The notes beneath the pieces were generated by a model. The model did not search any database, was not told the origin of the DNA, and saw only the letters and a program-made list of their open reading frames with translations. Source: Sequoia sempervirens (lineage: Eukaryota > Streptophyta > Pinopsida > Cupressales > Cupressaceae). From it: DNA of 64,000 nt. How positions within the stretch are numbered: position 1 is the stretch's first letter; each line of letters starts with the position of its first letter. This document shows positions 48,200 through 58,829 of the stretch, piece after piece. The stretch lies in assembly GCA_007258455.2 (NCBI GenBank), contig VDFB02321270.1, positions 22,233 through 86,232 of the forward strand, given 5' to 3'. A program made the translations under genes and the position numbers.

Positions 48200-51100
48200 A
48201 GCATCTGAGCTTCAATTTGCATAGGAAGAAACGTATGAGAGAACACAACCAAGCATCGAAACTTCCAAATGAAATTAATAATTTATCTTGATGTTTGGGT
48301 AATGATATTGTGATGGGAGGAGAGCCCAAGAAGCATTGCCCTCCAATACCAAGCTTGAGGAAAGATAGTTGGAAGAATGGAAAAAGAGGGAGTACCATAA
48401 TTGGCGAGCATGAGAATAGAGCCAAAAAGCATGTTTAATAGATTCTCTTTTGGCACAAAATGGGCAAACTAGGGGAGGGTAGATGAAAGAAAGACAATTG
48501 AACCAACAGGCAACTTGGAATGGAGAACTTTCCAAGCTGTTAGTTGAGACTGGACGTCAGCTTTTGATTTCTAGATTTTAAAGCTTAACTTGTTCCACCG
48601 AGCTCTACTAATGCTACACCTCCATTTAGAATTGAGATGGGGAGCCAAGGAGCAAGTCGAGAGGAGATGTTTGTAGATGATCTTAAGAGGGAATCTTTGG
48701 ACGCTCTGTGTATTAGGTCATTTCCAATCCTTAAGGAAATTATCATGGCAAGGTGTGGACATCAAACATGAGAGTTCAAGGGTCACTAGTTGTATTCTCA
48801 GGAGCATATACTTCTTAACAAAGAACAAATTAAAATGTGATTTGAGTTGTTGCCAAGAAAACCAAGTAAAGCTAATAGGATCCCATAGGTCTTGGAAGGT
48901 TTGAATTCCTTTCTTAAGAAGGTGTTTTCCTATAAACTTTTTGACAATATTACCAAGAGGTTTTCCTTCCTGTTGGATTAAACAATTCCACCAAATAGAG
49001 GAAGTGGCAAATCTTAGGCCATGACTCAAGGTTTGATCAAACTAAGATAGCTTACAAGAGGTTATTTGCCAAGCTGACCAAATGGAAATAAAGGGGGTAG
49101 ATCCATGAGTTTTAAAAAAGGGTGTAAGGAGAAGTTTATCTTTCCAATTAACCTAAGTCCAAGATCACCCAGCTATAGTTGATTGGATGCAATGTCGAAC
49201 CAAACATTTCCAAGGGGTATCTCCAATCAAAGCTTTAACAATCCATTTTGAAGTAAGGCATATACCTTGAGTATATGGGTTGATGATTCACAAACCCCCT
49301 TTATCTTTTGGTTGGATGCAATGTGTCCATGAGGTCATTGGAAGGCCTTTCTTATTGCCCCATTTAGCCCAGAGAAAACTCCTTATCAACTGTGTCAACT
49401 GGTTATAGCAAATTTTAGAGGGAAGCCACCAAGAAGAGATGTAGACATTGCTAGCCAAGAGGATCTTGTTTGCCACTTGGATACGTCCAGCCATAGAGAG
49501 AAATCAGTTGGCCCAATTCATGAGCTTCTTCTTGACTTTACATATAACCCACTTCCACATGTCTTTGAGAGTGACACTAATGCTAAACGAAATCCCAATG
49601 TATCTGGTAATATACCCATGCTTAACTTCATGCCACTCACTTGGAATCTAAGGAGGTTGAGGGTTAGCGCGGGTCATAAAGAATTCAATTTTATGCATTG
49701 CCAATTTGGAACTAGAGAGAGTACAAAAGAGGTCCAAAATATCTAAAGTGTGGGCCATTTCCTTAGCAAAATTTTGTATAAAGAGCATGATATCATTAGC
49801 AAGGTGGGAATTGAGGGATTTCACATTACTTGGCAACAAGATACCATGTATAAGTTTCGTGGACAAAGCATGTTGAAAGAGATAGCCAAGAGCATTAGCT
49901 ACAAGAACAAACAAGTACAGAGCAAGAGGGAAACCTTGATGAATAGATTTTTGAAAGGGAAATTTGGGGGAGAGGGTTCCATTCACTGAAACTTTGGCAT
50001 TAGCATCCACAAATAGCATACTGATTTGCTTGCATAACTTGGGGCCAAAGCCAAGCCATTTTTGTATATTAAGGATGAATGGCTAGTGAATGTGATCATA
50101 GGCTTTATCAAAGTCAAGTTTAATAATTAGAGCATCTTGGGTAGTTTGTTGTGCCCATTCAGCAATTTCCCAAGCACAAACCAAATTGTCTAGAATGAAT
50201 CTCCCTACTAGGAAACCAATTTGTTCAAGTCGAACAATGTCCTGAGTGATTTGTTTAATTCTACATATAATTGATTTAGCAATGATTTTATAAGAAGTGT
50301 TGAGGGTAATAGGTCACCAACCATTAATGTTGTCCTCAACTTTTCCTTTGGGAATGAGTTTAATTAGGCCCTGATTAATAATAGGTCCTAATGATCCCAT
50401 TTCAATTCCTTCAAAGTAAACATTATAAAAATTCTCATGAATATGAGGCCAAAGAGCCCTATAAAACTCCACCAACAACCCATCAATGCTAGGAATTTTT
50501 TTTGTTGCCATATACTAAAGGGCATCATCAATCTCTTCTATGGACAATAGGTGGTCAAGATATTTATTGTATTCTAGATCAATTTTTTGGGGGATACAAC
50601 TTGCAACATTGTCCTCAAGGATGGGAAGGAGGTCATCATTAATGGAGTCATCTAAAAAAAGATTTTTGGAGTGCTCATAGAAAGTTTGTAAAATGACATC
50701 ATGGCTCGTCTACAAGGATCCATCAACATATTTGATAGCAGAAATGTGTTCCTTTTTGTGTTTGTGTTGTAAATATTGAAAGAATAACTTGGTCCTATGA
50801 TCCCCCTCTTGGATCCACTAGAGACAAGCATGAACTTGAGCACCTTTTCCTTATAAGCAACCATTTTTCGAAGAAAAATTTTCGTATTAGTGACTGATTG
50901 TTGCACAGAGATGTTTTGAGGGTTTATAGCTAGGATGGCACACCCATGTTCAAGTTGTCCTTTGAGGGATTTTTCAAGCCTATGAAGCCGAGCAGCAGCT
51001 TGTCTCCCATAGTCACGAAGAAAGGAAGTGCATCTTGCAATGGTTCTCTCCCACTAGCTGATCCATCTATCATGCTGAGGTTTTGGCTTAGAGTTCCAAG

Positions 51101-51926
51101 CAACAATTAAGCCATTAGTGAAATTCTAATTTTTGAGATAAGATTCAATTTGAATGGAAATTTTTTGGAGAGGGGGCTATGGTTGGAGAGAACAAGGGTG
51201 GTAAAAATTGGAAGGTGATCATAAAGAGTAGCTAAGAGGTCTAAGCAAACAAGGCGACCATCACAAGGTAAGATAGTGCAATTAGCGGAAATAAAAATGA
51301 TCCAGCCTACTCATTTTTTGCAAAAGCCCTTCATGATAACTATTCCAAGTGTACCAGTGCGGCATATGAATGTTGGATTTACCCAAAAGGGGGTCATGAA
51401 CTCCAAGGGAATTTCGTACCAAGATCCAAGCTTCAAATTCAGATTGGGATAGGGATGAAGAATTATTCCAGCTGCGATCAGATGGGTGTTCAACCATGTT
51501 AAAATCACCCCCCAAGATCCATTAAGCATTAGGCAGGTGTAAACGAATCCAATCCTACAAAAGGATTCTCTCAGAGGGAGCATTTGGAGCATAAATGGAG
51601 AAAAATCCAATAAGAGCATCATTAATGATAATAGTGGCCCAAACACAATGATAATTGGAATCAACACTAGTAGCCACTATCTTATTAGCTAGTCAAGGGG
51701 TGAGGCCCAAAATAGTGCCTCTTCTACCATCATCATGGTTGGTATGGAGGAACATAGCCCCTTGCCAAATGGAAGCAAGGGTAGCATCTAAACAGACACC
51801 ACTAGCTTTTACTTCTTGCAACATGAGGACATCTGTTTGGTTTGATCGGATAGATTGTTTGACTTGGTATTTACGAGCAGGGATAGTCAAGCCCTGCACG
51901 TTCCAGGATTGAATATGGCACTTCAT
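48200..51926 (-). pseudogene. LINE ORF2: endonuclease, reverse transcriptase, zf-RVT
   Basis: It starts at ATG 51926, whose ATGA overlaps the ORF1 stop. The AP-endonuclease domain shows SWNVQGL, DVLMLQEVKA and MGGDFNMVEH in order (51920 to about 51300). The RT shows IPSIDGLLVEFYRALWPHIH, NQGLIKLIPKGKVEDNINGW (50511-50314), QKSIHQGFPLALYLF and HLANDIMLF (near 49790), then MAGRIQVANKILLASNVYIS and WAKWGNKKGLPM (49494-49288). The C-terminal zinc-finger-like block shows CPFCAKRESIKHAFW (near 48460). The FADD box of L1 RT reads LAND, so a catalytic Asp is replaced by Asn. Frameshifts and stops occur throughout. The enzyme would nick target DNA and prime reverse transcription in the nucleus. Confidence 0.92.
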
Positions 51927-53720
51927 TGGGATGAGTTAGGGAGGGTTTCTTCATCCACAAGTAACACATTGAACTGATTTCCCACAAGGCAAGATTCTAA
52001 GATCATAGATCGGTCTTGGTTAAGGCATTCTTTGGATAGCACTTCAGTATGAGAAGTAATTGGACTAGTGGGTTGGGAGGTTGGGTAGGGCACATGGGAC
52101 GGGTTTTTACTGAGGATAGAAGCCTCTTTCTTCCTTTTCAATGCTCCAATATCATAATCAGTTACAACTTCCTTGAAAGATTTTGATCCAATGGGAAAGG
52201 GTAGCATCTAAATGGACACCACTAGCTTTTACTTCTTGCAACATGAGGAAATTTGTTTGGTTTGATTGGATAGACTGTTTGACTTGGTATTTACAAGTAG
52301 GGATAGTCAAGCCTTGCACGTTCCAAGATTAAATATGGCACTTCATTGGGATGAGTTAGGGAGGGTTTCTTCATCCACAAGTAACGCATTTGAAACATAG
52401 ATTTTTGGGACCCTATGGACTACTCTTGCACTTCTAGGGTTTTTCACCTAAAAGGAGAGAGATGGGGCCAAAAATGCTAATGTATCACTCAAATAAGAAT
52501 GTATGCAATTTTGTTTTGTAAATGCACTTAACTAAATGCTATTGACTAATCTGAATGACTGAAAACAAATGCAAAACTAAGATTTATGACTTGTTTGAAA
52601 ACATAGTGTGAAATACAAATAATTATGTAAATGAAGAAATAATGCAAAACAAAAAGTGCAGAGATGAATCTGAGTGCACCTGGATGAATTGTGATGGTTG
52701 TGGAGTGTTTTGGATAATGCAAGTATGAATTAATGTCAAACTAATAACATGCAAATGCTATCAACTTACCTAACCCTTGATAATGCAAGTATGAATTAAT
52801 GTCAATGGCTACTTCAAAGTGCTTGAAAAGATGATGCAAAATGCTTGAATGCTTGAATGAGTGAGGAGATGTAAAATGAGGTGAAAATCACTTATTTATA
52901 CAATTCTTGTGCCTTAGTATCTGTTCATCCCTCATCATAGGCCGACATCAAGTGATTTTGAATAAAATACCGAAAGGAAATTTAAAATATTTGGAATTTG
53001 GGGCCAAGGGGGACTCATTTTCCACCCATGGTGAATGGGTCCCACCTAGGACCTAAAAACATGTGTCTAGAAAAATGTTGTATTTAATGTTATTTGTCAG
53101 GATAACATTAAAAAATACACTTAATTACAACTTATGAGGGCATAAAGAGACCAAATAAAGCATGAGAAGGGTGTAAATAGTGAAAATATGCCTAGAAGAG
53201 CATGAAAGCTTGTTACAAGACTTTGCAATACTTCAAAATAGGGCTTGTTGATGAGTGAAAGGGTGGTTTTTAAGTACATAGCATTAAATAGAGTCTAGAA
53301 GAATGTAGAAATGTCTTACAACACTTCACAACACCTTCACAAGACATTGTTCTTTGAGTTTTAGTACCTGAATAAGCATGTTCAAGCCATGTTATAATAT
53401 AAAACCATAGCAACATAGTTCCAACACCATGAAACAAGACCTAAAAGGCCATGAAAATGACAAGGGGCCATTTTTCTAGGACACAACAATGAATTGATTT
53501 CCCAGAAGGCAAGATTCTAAGATCATAGAGTGGTCTTGGTTAAGGAATTCTTTGGATAGCACTTGAGTATGAGAAGTAACTGAACTAGTGGGTTGGGAGG
53601 TTGAGTAGGGCACATGGGGCGGGTTTTTACTAAGGATAGAAGCCTCTTTCTTACTTTTAGATGCTCTAATATCATAATCAATTACAACTTCCTTGAAAGA
53701 TTTGGATCCAATGGGAGAGG
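51781..53720 (-). repeat. 420 bp tandem duplication across the LINE ORF1/ORF2 junction
   Basis: Copy A is 51781-52200. Copy B is 52201-53720 and is interrupted by the solo LTR. Both begin GTAGCATCTAAA and end near CCAATGGGARAGG on the plus strand. Each copy contains the ORF1 C-terminus and the start of ORF2. B without the LTR is 425 bases: 420 plus a 5-base target duplication. The LTR therefore arrived after the duplication. Confidence 0.9.
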
Positions 53721-54820
53721 GTGGTTGCCGAGGAGACGAAGGAATGGAGGGTGGATGGGGAGAGTTGGAAGAGGATGGGTTATTATTAAGAGTGGGGGGG
53801 GGTACTTGGGTGCAGGATCATTAGAGGCTTCACTATTAGGAACAACAAAGGCAAGGTGTGAGATGGTTGGAGAAGATTGTGTTAATTTGGGTTTATGGAA
53901 GGGACAATCACAAATGAGGCGTCCTTCCTTGTGATAGTAAAAATAGGCATTAGGTTTGTTAAGATAAACAATTCAATTATCAAATTAGAAGCTAGGACCA
54001 ACAAGCTTGATGGAATTAGGGAGAGTCTAAGTTAAGTCCATCTCAATGCAAATTCAACCCACATGGGGTATTATGATTTTGTTATTCCTTCTAGATGAAA
54101 ATCAATGTCCTAGGATTGAACATAGCATGTTTGGCCACAAATTATCCAAGAGCCATATTGCAGAGCAACACAGGCATGGTCTGGATCAGCAAAAGTGCAA
54201 GAAACATAACCCCTACCAAGGGCCCTAATTGATTATATGGTCCACGCCTTTAACTCCCAATTATTGCGGGTCCATTTAAAGAGGTCTCGTTCAAATGGGA
54301 TTCCCTTAAGGAACAACATGATAATTGTTTTTTTTCTACAATCTGAGATGACCTCAATAATATCATTGAGTAGTTTGAAAGAGATCACCTTACCTTCTGA
54401 GCTGTCGTTGAGTGGTTTTGAGTTTAACTGGCGTTGAGGACAAGATCCTTCTTTATCAACACCATTCTAGGTCTGGTCTGGATTGCCAGTGTGAATTCAT
54501 GCAACTTGGGAGATAAGAGAGTTGGTGTTCTCCACATCATCGATCACGGGGCCCATGGGGTTGTCGTTTTTCATATTGTTTAGTTCTGAGGTGATACAGT
54601 CTCAGGATTTTTTCTTCATGTTTTTATGTCTAGTTTTCAATGTAGGGAGGGCTCTAGGCTCTGTAGATAATGACCGCTCCAAGTTGGAAGAGTCTTCCAA
54701 AGCAATAATATTTTCCGTGCACGATGCAGGGGATGTTAGGGTTTCAGAACTATGCACAGATATTTCCCTAGCCTTCGTCGTGCCTTCTCTTTCACACAGA
54801 TTTTCCCTATTCTTCACCAT
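52343..54820 (-). pseudogene. LINE ORF1 (DUF4283-like nucleic-acid-binding protein), disrupted
   Basis: It begins MVKNRENLCEREGTTKAREI at 54820. A central region (about 54440-53930) reads EGKVISFKLLNDIIEVISDC, LFLKGIPFERDLFKWTRNNW and GYVSCTFADPDHACVALQYG. This suits the DUF4283 domain of plant LINE ORF1. A Pro/Ser-rich linker follows. The C-terminal part (KEVVIDYDI, LSKNPPHVPY) lies in the duplicated segment and is split by the solo LTR at 52391-53485. Stops and frameshifts are present. The corresponding second copy of the C-terminus (52207-51923) is open, reads into LLVDEETLPNSSQ and ends in TGA overlapping the ORF2 ATG. Confidence 0.82.
52391..53485 (-). mobile_element. Solo LTR (1095 bp) inserted in the LINE
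   Basis: On the minus strand it runs TGTGTCCTAG ... ATGTTTCA, TG to CA. It is flanked by GCATT (52386-52390) and ACAAT (53486-53490). The uninterrupted copy A has ACATT at this site, so each flank differs from the original by one base and the target duplication was ACATT. There is no internal region or second LTR, so the element has recombined to a solo LTR. Its 3' part is homologous to 9428-10315. Confidence 0.85.
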
Positions 54821-54923
54821 GAATTTTCCCTAGTTTCGCTTCTCTCTGATCTTCGTCGTGGCTTTGTCTCTTTATGTTGATGATTTTTCCAAAAATGATC
54901 CTCAAACTCTTGTAGAAATACAT

Positions 54924-57900
54924 CTAGGATTTTTTTTCAATGTACTTTTGTAGCCAATAACAACCTATTCATTCCTATATGGTACCACACTCTCTAACAA
55001 AGAAAGTATTTGTAAGTTATAATATTTAAAATACAAAGAAAATGTTAGAAGATGCAAGGGCATGGTTATCGTGTTCCAATGGCCAATAATGATCTAATGC
55101 ACTATTTTTAAAAAATGTGTGGTTATGCTCTTTGGTTTCTATTATGATCTTTATTTTTTTAATCATGGAGATTATGACATAATAAATTTCACTTGAACAT
55201 GGGTGATTTGTATCAATATACTTAATCATGTTGATGTTAGGCTATAGTGAAACTTAAAACATGTTCCACATGAGCCCACTATTCATCATTTAGGATTAAT
55301 TCTTTGATTTATTAAGTTCTATTTATACTTGATTGCCTCAATACTTTCCAAAGAGTATTGACAACTATAGTGCTCAACTCATATTGCACCTTCCTAATTT
55401 TTCTTAAGATGATTATTTGTGATACAAATCAAGTTTTGAAAATCTAAAATGTTGTAAAGAATAAAACAAATTAAGATATTAAAAGGTAGATGACATGCCA
55501 TATACTACAAAAATTTAAAAATTAATTTTAAAAAAGTTTAAATTACCTATGATGATTAATCACAATCATTTGAATATCCTTATCCTCCATGTAAATTTAT
55601 TTGATTAACTCAATTTTTGTGTCAATCTTGTACAATATCAAGTTGAGTTAGTGGATAACACATGGTATTCAAAAATATGTCCATATGTACCCTCCACTAT
55701 TGAACTAGTTGCCCTACAATTTTTAACAGATTGTTATGGTTTGGACAACTTTTTTGGGGTCCATCATTTCCATGGATTGTGTGAGGATTTGGAAATGAAA
55801 GTTGCATCCTTCATTTGTCTTTCAGAATCTATTGCCTTCAAAAATATTGACCTTTAAGAGGGCATTGAAATAACATTAACTAATTATTTATTTCTTAATC
55901 TTTCCATCCATCATAAATGACCAACACACTTATTTGAGGCCATGCATCATTGATTTCTCTCAATGATGTCTCTATGAAAGATTTATTCTTGGCCAATAAG
56001 GTGGTATGCACATTCTTATACCCATGATTATTGTAATTGATAGGTGCATTACCAATGGCCATAATCATATCTTATCGATGTAGTGATCTAAGAAGGTTGA
56101 AAATAAGTCCATTGCAACAAATGCAATGAATGATTATCTTATCTACAACCTCCCTCAGTTCATTCTTGAATGCCTTTTTCAGTGGGGGTCTTTTATGAAA
56201 AAGAAATGGTGTATTCTCTTCATGAGAAAATGGTGGCATAAGAAGTTGTGGGATAGTCAATTGTAATAAGCCACTAGGAGGTTTCTATAACCCTTTCTTG
56301 GCAAGAGGGTTTGATATTTCCTTTGATTTGTTACTTACCATGTTGGCATCCTCTTATTTTTAATATCACATTATTTGTTGCTTTGACAACCACTTTTTAT
56401 TTTTCTTTGAACAAATTCTTATTTGTAAGCTAAATATAGTGATAGTTAAGCTTCCACTTAATTGTATGAACTTTTATACTCATTTTCACATTGGCTATTA
56501 TGCTAATGATAACCCCTACCATTAAAATGTTGTTCAATTATCATTGTATGTCACAAAAGAGGTGATCTCGAATCAAATTCAAATGAGCTCTTTGTATGTT
56601 AGGAAATTGAACTAGAATTACCAACCATTTTGTATGAACATAAAAAATAAAAACATTATAAATTGACAATATTGTATAAAAGGATTTTTAAAAGTTTAAC
56701 TTTAAAAACTTGAATTTTTTTTATAAGATTCACTCACTTTTAGTAGATAAAAAATACCCATACAACTCTTTGTCTTCTATGGATGTGGGTTTTTTTCCCA
56801 TAGCCCTTACCTTCAAAGAAAAATGCAACAACCTTCAAAGAATAACAATGGTAGCTTGTGAACAAAAACGTTGTTTTACTCACTTATGTTTGTGGAAGGA
56901 TGCAAAAGAAGTCAAGTACCCTCACTTTGGGAAAAAGTAGGTTATCCCATAGGTCTTCTTAGGCTAAGTTGGGTTAGCCCTAAGCACCCCAACACCTTGG
57001 GTTCTAGAGGAAAACCTAAAGCCATCCCAACCTTGAATTGAACCCAAAAGGGGGGTGGGCACGATGTGTGGGGGATTGGGGTTCTAGGGGAACCTTGCAA
57101 CATAGATAATATATAGAAAAGATAAACACAATTTATTGAATTATAAATAGCCATGTACTTGTGTTTTTTTAAACCATTTATCTTAGTGTAATATTTTATT
57201 CTTCAATTCTATTGGGTTGTGAGTGTGCCCTATTCATTATTTTTCCTTTGATATGATTAGTATTCTTAAAATAACCATCTCTTCTTTCCCAACTATAGTT
57301 TCAACATTTTCATATATTTATTTTGGACATGAGACAAGATCAGGTTGGTTTCCCAAGAACACTATTCATAACCACAACTAAAATGGGGTGCAAGAAAACA
57401 TTATCTTAACAAAGAGTGATAAATAATTTCCACTAAATTGTATCTTAATTAAGAGTGTGATATATAGTCTTCACCAATTAATATGATTACATTTAAACTA
57501 AGTTATAGATCTTGGTTTAGGTTCACTAGTTTTGTTCCAATATTTAGTAAGAATAAAGTTGGAAGTTGTAAATTGGGGTCATCCATACAAAAACATATAA
57601 AAATATATTTTATATATAACAACAATTAAGTTGATGAGACCATATAATATTATATAATAAACAAATGCATCATAAAAATTAAAAATATGATGTTAATTAA
57701 TCAAATTCAAAAATCATGATAAATATTCATTTTTCATGCTTTGATATTAAAAAAAATCAACAATCAACTATATTTTTAAAATTATCATTACCATCAATAC
57801 CAAATAATATAGATACTCGTATATTAATTTATCATCAATAAAAAGTCCTAAATAAAACTCATAAAATAATTATTTATTCGTTCCCAAGCACCCATACAAA

Positions 57901-58820
57901 CAAGACAAACACACCTATACTTCAACTATAGAAACTGTATTAAAGATTTTTAAATAAAAAGAAAAGTTAATCTTTAAAAGGGTATCTACTAAACCTCAAA
58001 GTGGAAATTATAAAACTACTTGGTATGTCACTACCATAGAGAAAAAGTAAAAACACTAAATAAATTCAATCTCGAAATATATATATTCATACATATATTG
58101 AAATATATTTATATACTTTATTTGTTCAGAGTCTAAAAAAACGTTAAAATATATTTATCTTCATATATATTGAAATACAAAATGTGGACACATAATAAGA
58201 AAAAATGAATGATATTGAGAAAAACAATGGATTATTTTATATAATAGGCTTTTATTAGTTCTTGCATGGTTAAGGAAGTATGCCCTACAAACAATAGATC
58301 TATGACAACAATAGTGGAGAGTGAATGAAAGGTTAGCAAAAAAATGAAATCATTTAATAAATAAAATAAAAAAGTTATTTTTTAGGTTCACCCAAGTTCA
58401 TATGCCAAAATAGGATTGATGCACTTTTTTAGGTTTTGGATACACCAATATAAAGTATGCATTTTTATAGCTTGGTGGGTAGTATAAGGTTTAACCACTA
58501 AAATAGGTTTTAGATACATTGAATAATGAATGAATACACTGATCTAAGATGAGAAAAATTAGAAAAAGATAACTTAAGACTTTTCCTGTGCTTGATATGC
58601 TTGCTCCACCTAAATCTTGGACTCCTATCCTCTTCACAAGGGTAGAGCTAGTGGATTTAGATTTCGTGGTGATTGATCTTGCTAAAGCTTGAGTTCTTGC
58701 ACCTATAGCATACCTCTTTGGGGACCATTTAGTCCTTTTTCTTTTTGGTAGGGCATTGGTGGAAGATGTGATCTACGGGCCCTTTTATTTCAACCCCCTC
58801 CCTTTTCCTTTTAATATGTC
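54924..58820. other. AT-rich region, no gene seen
   Basis: Mostly AT-rich sequence. Small ORFs near 55651 and 56710 have mixed composition but no recognisable domain. A GC-richer patch at about 56960-57090 repeats GGTTCTAGRGG and has G-runs. No terminal repeats were identified. Confidence 0.4.
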
Positions 58821-58829
58821 AGACTCTTG

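Larger units (their letters stand above)
47688..54909 (-). mobile_element. Full-length, inactive plant L1 LINE with nested solo LTR
   Basis: TTGTAGAAATACAT occurs at both ends (47674-47687 and 54910-54923), a 14 bp target duplication. On the minus strand the element has a short 5' leader (54909-54821), ORF1, ORF2 (endonuclease, reverse transcriptase, zinc-finger-like tail), a 3' UTR and a short poly(A), seen as T residues from 47688. This is a complete L1 layout. Without the 1095 bp LTR and the 420 bp duplication it is about 5.7 kb. Many stops and frameshifts show it is dead. Confidence 0.92.

Noticed and set aside
52391..53488. Solo LTR ending at 53488 (minus start TGTTGTGTCC)
   Set aside because: Its flanks (GCATT and ATGAA) do not match. 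Ending at 53485 gives flanks each one change from ACATT, the base sequence in the uninterrupted copy, and the lengths add up exactly.
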